Below, in pieces: positions 36,869 to 44,608 of a stretch of 64,000 nt of DNA (position 1 is its first letter; the number at the start of each line of letters is the position of its first letter). Made by a program: the position numbers and the translations under genes. The stretch is from contig JABUFB010000009.1 in assembly GCA_013314775.1 (NCBI GenBank), positions 402,428-466,427 on the forward strand, given 5' to 3'. The stretch is from Armatimonadota bacterium (GTDB lineage Bacteria; Armatimonadota; Zipacnadia; Zipacnadales; JABUFB01). Under the pieces are notes generated by a model that saw only the letters and a list, made by a program, of their open reading frames with translations, was not told the origin of the DNA and did no database searches.

Positions 36869-37492
36869 TTATCTGCTGCCAGTGACTTTCTCCCGGAACG
36901 AGCGAACCCCTTCCCTTTGCACTGCCGGCACCAGGGGCAACCCGTCGCCACGGGCAATCCGCGCGGCGCGTTTCTGTGCCACTCCCACCCAGGTGCGGTA
37001 CAGAAGGCGCCCCTTGCAGCCGGGGTCGACTTCCTGGCCATAGCCGGACCGGGTCTCGTTTTGGTAGTCGAGTTGTGGGTCGCCAGTTGCCGCAGGAGCA
37101 CTCCAGATGTGCGGCATACCGGCTGGCGCCGGTAAGCAGCGACTTGTCCTTCATCCCACCCTTGAGATACGCGTAGAAGTCATTTCCAGGGCAGCTCTCG
37201 CCAACCACCGGGCGCTGTTTGGGGCAACGGACGAAGGCCCGGGGCACGCAATGTGACACAGGATCGCGGATCCGCTCGTCACCCCAGCCCGGCCAATGAT
37301 CCACTTCCTTGCCGATGCGGTTGCGCTGTTTCCGCGCCACTCGTGGCGCTCCAGGTTCTGCCTCATGCACTCGATGCGTTCGGGGGTGTAGTAGTTCGGG
37401 GCCGTCTTGCCATACACGGTGGACATCAGGGACAGACCTCCGCGACACAGCAGAAGTAGACGGGGCATCCGCAAGGCGATGGTTCCTCTCAA
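36869..37492 (-). pseudogene. Decayed N-terminal fragment of a heparinase II/III-family gene
   Basis: Successive minus-strand frames keep pieces of one protein type. The first is STVYGKTAPNYYTPERIECM and RQNLERHEWRGNS, typical of the N-terminus of heparinase II/III-like lyases. A shifted frame then gives EVDHWPGWGDERIRDPVSHC and FYAYLKGGMKDKSLLTG. A third frame carries GDPQLDYQNETRSGYGQEVD to a stop at 36869. At least two frameshifts and loss of the catalytic (alpha/alpha) domain make it nonfunctional. The third segment may derive from a different gene. A likely intact relative is the heparinase at 49095-52340. Confidence 0.55.
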
Positions 37493-37682
37493 ATGCGCCC
37501 GTCACCCGGGCGCGCCAGGACGGGGTAGCCGAACATTATTCCGCATCTCACTCAGGTCGGCCTTTTGCCGGACCAGAGCACGGCAGGTCTGTGCAGTGAC
37601 ATCGGGGAACATTTCGGGCGTCGCGCCGAGCGGAAGATGCGAGACGGATCGCGTTCTTTCGGCCACGTCCGGAGGTCAGACG

Positions 37683-38384
37683 ATGATTGAGGCCCTCACC
37701 AGCATTCCCTTTGAGCTCGATCTCGCGTCCCTGCTCAAACGCGTTCATGCCGAGCCCGACACCGAAGACGCGCGGACCATCGAGCAGCTTGCCGACACGG
37801 CGCGGCAAGTCTCAAGGCCCAAGGTGCTGATCCGGGAGGCGTTTCTCGAGGAGCGAGGAGAGAACACCGTCCGCATCGATGGGATCACCTTCACCAGCCC
37901 CATGCTCCGGGCGAACCTGGACAAGGTGGAGCGGGTCTTCCCCTTCATCGCCACCTGCGGGCATGAGATGGACGAGGTGCGCTTGCCGAAAGACGAGTTC
38001 ATGGCTGAGTTCTGGTGGGACACCATCAAGGCGGTGGCTCTCGGATGTGCGACTGCTTACATGAACGACTATCTGCGCACCCGGTTTCTGCTCACGAAGA
38101 GCTCCAGCATGCTGCCGGGCTCGGCGGATGTGGACGTCTGGCCCATCGAGCAGCAGGAGCAACTCTTCGCGCTCTTCGGCGACGTGAAGAGCCTGATCGG
38201 GGTTGAGCTAACGCCATCTTTCCTCATGTTGCCGAACAAGAGCATTTCGGGCATCCATTTCGCCACCGAGACCGACTTCCGCACCTGCCAGGTCTGCCGG
38301 CGCGAGAATTGCCCGTCCCGGCACGCCGAGTTCGACGAGGAGCTCTGGCGTTCGGTGCACCAGCAGGCCCCACCAGGCGAGTAG
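37683..38384 (+). CDS. Standalone B12-dependent methionine synthase activation-domain protein
   Basis: A 233-residue protein equivalent to the C-terminal reactivation domain of cobalamin-dependent methionine synthase (Met_synt_B12). The C-terminus carries LPNKSISGIHFATETDFRTC followed by QVCRRENCPSRHA, a Cys-rich end typical of the standalone family. MetH reactivation domains bind S-adenosylmethionine and direct reductive methylation of oxidised cobalamin; standalone versions are thought to serve separate corrinoid enzymes. The start is ATG 37683 with GGAGG 7 bases upstream; the frame is open further left without protein character. It is followed 58 bases later by a GH99-like gene, an odd partner. 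No corrinoid protein or MetH is in the window. Confidence 0.85.
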   Translation: MIEALTSIPFELDLASLLKRVHAEPDTEDARTIEQLADTARQVSRPKVLIREAFLEERGENTVRIDGITFTSPMLRANLDKVERVFPFIATCGHEMDEVRLPKDEFMAEFWWDTIKAVALGCATAYMNDYLRTRFLLTKSSSMLPGSADVDVWPIEQQEQLFALFGDVKSLIGVELTPSFLMLPNKSISGIHFATETDFRTCQVCRRENCPSRHAEFDEELWRSVHQQAPPGE

Positions 38385-38442
38385 CCTGGGCCCTTTCCCA
38401 GAATCACCTCAATACTAACCACGGGATCGCAGGAGCCAAACA

Positions 38443-39564
38443 ATGAGCAAGTATGATGTCGCCGCTTTCATCTGGCCTTCCTATCATCCGGAGCCTCGCG
38501 CCAGAGTCTTCTGGCCCATGGGCATCGGCGAGTGGGAGACCGTGATGAAGAACGCCCCGAAGTTCGAAGGGCACGCCCAGCCGCGCTATCCGCTCTGGGG
38601 GTATGTGAACGAAGCCGACCCGTACGTCATGGAGATGCAGATCGAAGCCGCCACCGACCACGGCATCAACGTCTTCATCTACGATTGGTACTGGTATGAC
38701 GGTATGCCCTACCTCGAAGGGTGTCTGAACGACGGGTTCCTGGGGGCCAAGAACAATCACAAGATGAAGTTCTACCTGATGTGGGCAAACCACGACGTCA
38801 ATCTCGCCTGGGACAGGCGCAATGCCGACGACGCCTTCTCAGGGCGCAACCGTTCGGTCATCTGGCGCGGGGGGCTGGACCGGGCGGAGTTCGAAATTGT
38901 CTGTCACCGGGTCATTGAACGGTACTTCAGCCACCCGTCCTACTACCGCATCGACGGCAAGCCCGTCTTCATGCTCTACGAACTGGCTACCTTCATCAAC
39001 GGGCTGGGCAGTGTGGAGGCGGCACATGAGGCGCTCCAGTGGTTCCGGGCCGAAGTCGTGCGGGCCGGACACCCGGGCCTGGAACTACAGCTTACCCTCC
39101 GCCGGGATTCCGCCCAGAGCCTTTCGGGCATACCCGGCGACAATGTGGGCACGCAACGGGAGCTCGTGGAGCGACTGGCTTTCGACTCCATGACCCACTA
39201 CCAGTTCTGCCACTTTGTGGACGTGAACCGGGACTACAACGCCATCATGCAGGACGTCATCGCCGAATGGAACGCCCTGGACGCGGCCTACTCTGCGCCA
39301 TACTATCCCCATGTCTCGGTGGGTTGGGACAGCAGCCCGCGCGCTCTGAGCTTCCGGGGAGCCATCACCACCAATAATACGCCGGCGAACTTCGAGCAGG
39401 CCTTGATCAAGGCGCGAGACTACGTGGACGCTCACCCGGACCAGGCCCCGCTGATTACCATAAACAGCTGGAATGAATGGACGGAGACGAGCTACCTGCA
39501 GCCCTGCACCATGTTCGGCTACGGTTACCTGGAGGCGGTCAAGCGCGTGTTCGGATCGGCTTGA
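38443..39564 (+). CDS. GH99-like / WbsX-family domain protein
   Basis: A 373-residue cytosolic-looking protein of the WbsX/glycoside hydrolase 99-like family. Signatures are FIWPSYHPEP at the N-terminus, INVFIYDWYWYDGMPYLEG, YYRIDGKPVFMLYE and the terminal INSWNEWTETSYLQP. GH99 enzymes are endo-acting mannosidases; WbsX proteins occur in O-antigen clusters and often stand alone. No signal peptide is visible, so it may work on internal oligosaccharides or be released by another route. It lies between the methionine synthase activation-domain gene and the LamG gene on the same strand and is probably co-transcribed with one of them. Family is confident, reaction is not. Confidence 0.85.
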   Translation: MSKYDVAAFIWPSYHPEPRARVFWPMGIGEWETVMKNAPKFEGHAQPRYPLWGYVNEADPYVMEMQIEAATDHGINVFIYDWYWYDGMPYLEGCLNDGFLGAKNNHKMKFYLMWANHDVNLAWDRRNADDAFSGRNRSVIWRGGLDRAEFEIVCHRVIERYFSHPSYYRIDGKPVFMLYELATFINGLGSVEAAHEALQWFRAEVVRAGHPGLELQLTLRRDSAQSLSGIPGDNVGTQRELVERLAFDSMTHYQFCHFVDVNRDYNAIMQDVIAEWNALDAAYSAPYYPHVSVGWDSSPRALSFRGAITTNNTPANFEQALIKARDYVDAHPDQAPLITINSWNEWTETSYLQPCTMFGYGYLEAVKRVFGSA

Positions 39565-39690
39565 GTGGGTTCTCCAGAAGGCCGCGGCATCCCCTCATGT
39601 ACCGCCTGGTGGTCTGTTCGCCGGCCCGGGCGAAATGCGCTGTTAGGCGCAAAGACCATTTCCGACTGACGTTACCGGGGAGGTGCTCGA

Positions 39691-41376
39691 GTGAACCCAC
39701 CTACGGCTTTGCACGTGATTGCCCTGGTCTGCATCAGCGGCGTCACCGCGTCCGGCGCACCCGGACTCTTGGTCTGCCACTTCGATACCCCCGACTTGCG
39801 CGCCGCCGTCAACGATTTCGGCGCAATTGAGCCGACGGTCTCCGGCTTCGCGTACTGGCCGGAGCCGGGATGCCCCGCTGACCCGACCCCGGGCGCCCTT
39901 GAAGCGGGCATTGCTGCACCCGGGGGCAGCTTCACGTTGCCCATCGGCCGGGAGACATCGTTGAGCCAGGGCACGCTGGAGATGTGGGTGAAACTGGACT
40001 GGGACTTCGGGGAGCGGGCAATCCGCAACTTCGTGACCATTCCCCTGGCCGGCGGGCACTGGAACTCGATCGGTGCCTGCCACCACGGCCTCATCGGTCC
40101 GAAATCCGAGGTCTTCGAGTCCAACATCATGGACGGACTGGACCACCCCCTCGCTGTGGAGGCCGGGCCCGACGGCCTAAATTGGCGCAAGGGCGAATGG
40201 CACCACCTGGCAATCTGCTGGACGGAACACAGCCAGCGTCTCTTCGGCGATGGCAAGCTCCTGAGCGCCGCGGACTACCGCGATCCGCTGCAGATCACAC
40301 CCCCGACGGGGAAGCTGTACATCGGATGCGGAAGCACTGGCATGGGCGAGGCGCTCAGGGGTCTCGTGGACGAGCTGCGATTGTGCACTCTTCCGCTGTA
40401 CGCCGGAATGGAGAGCATCCCCGTACCTGACCGCAGGCTCCCTGACAACCTTCCGCCGGGCCTCGCCCTCACAGCGGACGGTGCCACGGCATACGCGGAC
40501 AGCACTGCGGCTGACGTTTGCACTGAGACCGACGTGCCGGCCCTCCACAACGGGGCTTACGGGGACGAGACCCGAATTGGCCTCTTCCCTGAAACTGGTG
40601 ACGTGACCATCACCCTCGCCGAGTCCTGCGAGGTGGCCGGCCTGGTCTGGAGCCGGGACGGCAGAGCTTTCGCAGGTCCGGACGGACAGGGCTGGGCCAG
40701 GGCGGACAGCCTGCCCCGCGACTTCGTAGTGGAGGCGTCCCGCGATGGCGAGACGTGGACCGAGCTGGCCCGGCGCGAGCGCTTCAAGATCGATCCCCGT
40801 GAGTTGGCGAAGATGACTGCTGCGCGCTTCACAGTGAGCTTCGAGCCGGTGTCAGCGCAACAGGTCCGGATGCGGATCATCGGCGACACCACTGCGAAGA
40901 TCGGGCAGTGGCCGCTGCTGGACGAAGTGCAGGTGCTCGCGGCGGATGGAACGCCGGCAAGGATCGCGCAGGTCACCACGGAGCGGACCCGCTTTCAGCG
41001 CTCCTTCCCCCCGGGTAAGGCCATCGACGGGCGCGTGGGTGAGCAGAGCCTCTGGAAATCCGCAACCCCCGGGCAGGGCGAGTTGACGGTCGTGCTGGCG
41101 GAGCCAAAGATGATTGGGAGCGTCTCCTGGAGCCGCAGCCGCGAGGGCCTTGGGCGCGAGGGCACCCCTGCAGATGTAATCATCGAGGTGTCCAGCGACG
41201 GGCTGGGCTGGGAACAGGCCGCGAGCAGGTACGGTATCAGTGAGCCCACCACCTGTTCGGTCAGCTTCGCGCCTCGGCAGGTGAAGTCGGTCCGCCTGCG
41301 CATCCTGCGGACCACGGACGGTGCGCCGCCGGCAATCGATGAAGTGACTTTCCCCGCAGGGGGTGATGCGCAGTGA
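39691..41376 (+). CDS. Secreted LamG / discoidin-domain carbohydrate-binding protein
   Basis: A 561-residue exported protein. The N-terminal hydrophobic segment (ALHVIALVCISGVTASGA) is followed by a LamG/concanavalin-like jelly roll at about 25-245 (SQGTLEMWVKLDWDFGE; GEWHHLAICW; LRGLVDELRL). Two F5/8 type C (discoidin)-like modules follow at about 270-415 and 420-560 (VVEASRDGETWTELARRE; IIEVSSDGLGWEQAASR). No catalytic domain is evident, so it is probably a glycan-binding partner. It starts with GTG behind GGGGAGGTG, and its stop overlaps the start of the next gene in a GTGA arrangement, implying coupled translation with a hydrolase-like protein. Confidence 0.8.
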   Translation: MNPPTALHVIALVCISGVTASGAPGLLVCHFDTPDLRAAVNDFGAIEPTVSGFAYWPEPGCPADPTPGALEAGIAAPGGSFTLPIGRETSLSQGTLEMWVKLDWDFGERAIRNFVTIPLAGGHWNSIGACHHGLIGPKSEVFESNIMDGLDHPLAVEAGPDGLNWRKGEWHHLAICWTEHSQRLFGDGKLLSAADYRDPLQITPPTGKLYIGCGSTGMGEALRGLVDELRLCTLPLYAGMESIPVPDRRLPDNLPPGLALTADGATAYADSTAADVCTETDVPALHNGAYGDETRIGLFPETGDVTITLAESCEVAGLVWSRDGRAFAGPDGQGWARADSLPRDFVVEASRDGETWTELARRERFKIDPRELAKMTAARFTVSFEPVSAQQVRMRIIGDTTAKIGQWPLLDEVQVLAADGTPARIAQVTTERTRFQRSFPPGKAIDGRVGEQSLWKSATPGQGELTVVLAEPKMIGSVSWSRSREGLGREGTPADVIIEVSSDGLGWEQAASRYGISEPTTCSVSFAPRQVKSVRLRILRTTDGAPPAIDEVTFPAGGDAQ

Positions 41377-43472
41377 GGTTCGCAGCGGCATTGGCAGCGG
41401 CGGCTCTTGCGACCCTCAGTCTCGCCCAGGGAGACCTGTGGCTACGCGGCCCGGACACGGCGTTCCGTATCTCCGGGCACCACGGGAACCTGGTCGCCGG
41501 ACTGCGGAACGAGACGCCGATCATCGGCGCCTCCAATGACGTTTACTGGTGGGTGACCGACGACGGGAAGACCTTGCTGGATGAGTCCAACGATCTGGTC
41601 ATTCACTGCGAGGCGTCCGCCGAAAGAGTCCAACTCGTATGCCGGGTGCCTCATACCGGCCTGACAATCCGCAAGGAGTACTGGCTCGTCGCCGGCGGCA
41701 GAGCACTGGCCAAACGCGTCACAGTCCCGGTTCTCCAACAGCGCGGGATGTTCCGGGTCCGTTCCTCAGTGACCCTCGTTGAAAGCTTCCGGCAGGGCTC
41801 CTGGTACTACTGCCAGCGCCAGTCCTGGAGTGCAACGCCCGACCGCAACCTCTTCGGGGTGCGCAGGGCCGCCGATATCACCGAACCTATCGTGTCCGGC
41901 GCGGGTTGGGATCCGCGACTTGTGGTGGCTTTCAACGCCACGCAGGCGGTCGGTCACTACCGGCTGGCGGTTCGGGGCCAGTACGTCCCGCCATCGTCGG
42001 TGATGGGTGCCTGGGCCACGGCATTCGAGGAGGCCCTGCGTTACACCCCGACCGGCTGGGATTTCGAGCTGCTCCACACCCTGGACGGTGAGCCGTCGCC
42101 CGTGGATGCCACAGCCGTCTACCATTTCTGCGACGGCGACCTGCGTGACCTGTGGCGCGAGTACCGCGAACTACCGGAGTTCCGGCAGACCATGGACTAC
42201 CTGGGACCGGAATGGGTGAACCGCGTGGCGTTGGGGAGTTTCTGGCATCCCGATCCTCTTCAGCTCGAGCGTCAGGCGCAGGACGCTCATCGGCTGGCGG
42301 AACGCCTGGGCGAGGGCACGCTGCCCCTGGGGGTGTTCGCCTGGTCCCTCGATGGGGACTACGAGACCGACGCGCCTTTCCTGAACGAAATCGGCACCCT
42401 GATCATGACCCCCGAATACTTCGGCCGGAGTATCGACACGATCCAGGCTGACCCGCGGGTGAAAGTGGGAACCTACTTCCAGGGGGGCCTGATTGACAGC
42501 GATTCCGGGGCATTCCGAGAGCACCCCGAGTGGGCCATGCAGACCCGGGAGGGGAAGCCTTTCTTCAGCGGTTTCCGCGACAACCCCTTGGGCGAGATGT
42601 ACTTCTTCAACGTCCTGTCGCCCTTTGCCGACCATTTCCTGCGGCGCGTTCAGGCCGTCTGCAAGCGCTATCATCCGGGGTGGATCTACCTGGACGGGGG
42701 CGCCATGTTCGAGAGCACCGATTGGCGGCTGCGGCGACCAATCCTGCCCGACGACTGGATGCGGTTCCATCGCCGACTGCGCGAGACCATCCGGTCGACC
42801 GACCCCGACTGCGCCCTGTTGATGAATGCCCAGAATATGCCCTTCGCCGACCTGTACTGGCTGGAGTGCGGCTACTTCAGCCCGAGCGCGGCGTGGCGGG
42901 ACACCGTGGAGTTCTGCTACGACAGCGAGATCCACCACGAACCTGCGCGGGCCATGCTGCCCCTGTACTGGCAGGACGAGGCGCGGTACCTGGCGATGTG
43001 CGTGGCATTCGGTTTCACACCCACCAGCAATGGCGTGCCGCCCAATGGCGATTTCAGCGAAGCCCAGTGGCGCGCCATCGATGCCGCGAATTGGATGCGA
43101 CCCGGGCGGCTGGTGCTCAAGGCCGGGGCAGTAAGCCCCGACTTCCTTCGTGAAGAGACAGACGTGGTCGCCTTCGCGGAGCAACTCCCCGGATGGGCGG
43201 TGGTCCCGGTGCTCAGCATGGGCGAGGCGCAACAGGTCACCATTGCTCTTTCACTCGCCGATGTTGGCCTTCCGCCCGAAAGTCCTCAGCGAGTTCAACT
43301 CGCACGGCCTCTGGAAACAGCCGAGATGCAGGACCTGGGGCGCGTTGGGCCAAGAGACGGAATCCTGTCCGTCCCCATCAGGATCACCCCCGGCTGGAAG
43401 GGCTTGACGCTCCTGGTCGTGGGCGATGCCGATCTGCCGCTTGGCCGCCTGCCGGTGACGAAAATGGACTGA
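41373..43472 (+). CDS. Secreted glycoside hydrolase-like protein, clan D (GH36/melibiase)-like
   Basis: A 699-residue exported protein with signal peptide MRFAAALAAAALATLSLAQ. An N-terminal beta-sandwich (about 20-270) precedes a barrel whose strand-end motifs recall GH36/GH31-type alpha-galactosidases: LPLGVFAWSLDGDYETD, VKVGTYFQGGL, PGWIYLDGGAMFES (candidate nucleophile Asp) and DLYWLECGYFS (candidate acid/base Glu). A C-terminal beta domain follows. It probably removes alpha-linked sugars, but residue assignments are by pattern only. The GTG start overlaps the preceding stop by four bases, so the two proteins are made together and may act on the same glycan. Confidence 0.7.
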   Translation: MRFAAALAAAALATLSLAQGDLWLRGPDTAFRISGHHGNLVAGLRNETPIIGASNDVYWWVTDDGKTLLDESNDLVIHCEASAERVQLVCRVPHTGLTIRKEYWLVAGGRALAKRVTVPVLQQRGMFRVRSSVTLVESFRQGSWYYCQRQSWSATPDRNLFGVRRAADITEPIVSGAGWDPRLVVAFNATQAVGHYRLAVRGQYVPPSSVMGAWATAFEEALRYTPTGWDFELLHTLDGEPSPVDATAVYHFCDGDLRDLWREYRELPEFRQTMDYLGPEWVNRVALGSFWHPDPLQLERQAQDAHRLAERLGEGTLPLGVFAWSLDGDYETDAPFLNEIGTLIMTPEYFGRSIDTIQADPRVKVGTYFQGGLIDSDSGAFREHPEWAMQTREGKPFFSGFRDNPLGEMYFFNVLSPFADHFLRRVQAVCKRYHPGWIYLDGGAMFESTDWRLRRPILPDDWMRFHRRLRETIRSTDPDCALLMNAQNMPFADLYWLECGYFSPSAAWRDTVEFCYDSEIHHEPARAMLPLYWQDEARYLAMCVAFGFTPTSNGVPPNGDFSEAQWRAIDAANWMRPGRLVLKAGAVSPDFLREETDVVAFAEQLPGWAVVPVLSMGEAQQVTIALSLADVGLPPESPQRVQLARPLETAEMQDLGRVGPRDGILSVPIRITPGWKGLTLLVVGDADLPLGRLPVTKMD

Positions 43473-43894
43473 GGCCGGCGACATTGGCCTTCCTGCATTG
43501 CGCGTGGTCAGCCCTCGCCGCGGCCACGTTGCTCCTGTCGGCAGTCACAGACTGCGCGGCATCGGTCGACTACCCAGCAGCCCAGGCGGGGCGACGGGCT
43601 GCGGTTCCGTGAACGCACCCACCTGTGCAGGCCGCCCAAGCAGCGCAGATGACGGATCCGTCGACGATGACTGAAACCACGGCTCATCCTGGGTTTTCGT
43701 GAGCGCTCCCACGGTAGTGGCCTTGGCCGAACCCGTGGTCGTCGACGCGGTGGAAGTGGAACTGCACAGCCCCGACAGCCGCGACTGTGGGTGCCGGTCC
43801 GTGGTGGTCGCCGAGTGCGGGGGATTCCGAGGCACCCCTGCTTGTCAGCAGGTATTCCCGTCAGTGCGCAGGCACACCGACGAGGCACCACGAA
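43473..43894. other. Gap between hydrolase gene and tRNA-Leu
   Basis: About 420 bases with no supportable gene. A short AGGCC/GGCCT inverted repeat just after the hydrolase stop (43472) is too weak to call a terminator. Confidence 0.45.
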
Positions 43895-43938
43895 AACCCC
43901 AAACGGCTCCAGATGCCCTGCTTGGGGCCTGGAGCCGT
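43895..43938 (-). terminator. Intrinsic terminator of the tRNA-Leu gene
   Basis: On the minus strand a 10-base-pair stem (ACGGCTCCAG / CTGGAGCCGT, plus-strand positions 43903-43912 and 43929-43938) is followed by TTTGGGGTTTT. It lies 14 bases after the 3' end of the leftward tRNA-Leu. Confidence 0.75.
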
Positions 43939-43951
43939 CTTATTCACTGTC

Positions 43952-44041
43952 TGGTGCCGAGGGCGGGAGTCGAACCCGCACGGGGGGATAAGCCCCGCCG
44001 GATTTTGAGTCCGGTGCGTCTGCCAATTCCGCCACCTCGGC
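43952..44041 (-). tRNA. tRNA-Leu (anticodon CAA)
   Basis: The acceptor stem GCCGAGG pairs with CCTCGGC, with discriminator A and an encoded CCA (43952-43954). The anticodon stem CCGGA/TCCGG holds loop CTCAAAA with anticodon CAA, reading UUG. The long variable arm (GCGGGGCTTATCCCCCC region) is typical of class II tRNA-Leu, and the T loop is GTTCGACTC. The mature gene without CCA is 87 bases. It is transcribed leftward from its own consensus promoter. Confidence 0.95.
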
Positions 44042-44051
44042 ACGCGGGTGA

Positions 44052-44080
44052 AGTATAGAGGTGCCCCGCACGGCTGTCAA
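44052..44080 (-). promoter_or_regulatory. Promoter of tRNA-Leu
   Basis: On the minus strand, TTGACA (44080-44075) and TATACT (44057-44052) are separated by exactly 17 bases, nearly perfect sigma-70 elements, ending 10 bases before the tRNA 5' end. The mature tRNA begins almost at the expected start of transcription. Confidence 0.8.
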
Positions 44081-44092
44081 GCGACCCCACTC

Positions 44093-44102
44093 GAACATGT
44101 TC
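44093..44102. other. Perfect palindrome GAACATGTTC between divergent tRNA promoters
   Basis: A 10-base perfect palindrome sits between the -35 boxes of the two divergent tRNA promoters, 12 bases from one and 9 from the other. It resembles a protein-binding site placed to affect both. It is not a canonical Gram-positive-type LexA box, which needs four bases between GAAC and GTTC. Confidence 0.4.
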
Positions 44103-44111
44103 ACATTGTGC

Positions 44112-44140
44112 TTGACAGATCGCAAGGGCAATGGTAGATT
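44112..44140 (+). promoter_or_regulatory. Promoter of tRNA-Asp
   Basis: TTGACA (44112-44117) and TAGATT (44135-44140) are spaced by 17 bases, a good sigma-70 promoter. Transcription would start near 44147, giving a 5' leader of about 30 bases that includes a T-rich run, to be trimmed by RNase P. Confidence 0.8.
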
Positions 44141-44177
44141 AGACGTGCGCGCGATGCTGCGGGCGTTTTTTGTTTCT

Positions 44178-44255
44178 GGGGCTGTAGCTCAGTCGGTTTA
44201 GAGTGCCGGCCTGTCAAGCCGGAGGTCGCGGGTTCAAGTCCCGTCAGCCCCGCCA
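44178..44255 (+). tRNA. tRNA-Asp (anticodon GUC)
   Basis: The acceptor stem GGGGCTG pairs with CAGCCCC, with discriminator G and an encoded CCA at 44253-44255. The D arm is TAGCTCAGTCGGTTTAGA, and the anticodon stem GCCGG/CCGGA region holds loop CTGTCAA with anticodon GTC. The T arm is GCGGGTTCAAGTCCCGT. It has a good promoter upstream and a terminator directly downstream, so it is a single-gene transcript. Confidence 0.95.
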
Positions 44256-44270
44256 AACAGTACACCAGGG

Positions 44271-44307
44271 CCCCTCTGCAAGGCTAACAAGCCAGCAGAG
44301 GGGTTTT
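44271..44307 (+). terminator. Intrinsic terminator of tRNA-Asp
   Basis: CCCCTCTGC (44271-44279) and GCAGAGGGG (44295-44303) form a perfect 9-base-pair stem followed by TTTT, 16 bases after the tRNA. The stretch from here to the next gene at 44609 shows no other element. Confidence 0.85.
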
Positions 44308-44608
44308 CTGCATACTGGGAGCAGTTTTTCACTCGAGACGCCTCAATCCGTTCTCCACACGGTTACGTCACCTATCCTCTGCATACTGGCCCGTGGTATC
44401 TCGCCCCCGTACTTCGCTGGTCTGCTCGCTGCAAGCCGTCTCCCGGGCTCGCGGAGGGTGAGGCCACGGGCGGCGGAGCCGTCTCGCGAAGCGAGGTCGG
44501 AGACCTGTGATGCCCTCTCGCGGAAAGCGTCGCTGCCGGACGGAAGGTCCCTTGTCGTCGCGGGCGAACATTGGGTCAGGGTCGCCCAATTGATGCGAGG
44601 TGATCATC

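Noticed and set aside
42171..43232. A 353-codon minus-strand frame opposite the clan D-like hydrolase
   Set aside because: Antisense shadow with no domain or ribosome-binding site evidence.
44093..44102. LexA (SOS) box
   Set aside because: GAAC and GTTC are separated by two bases; the Gram-positive-type LexA site needs four.
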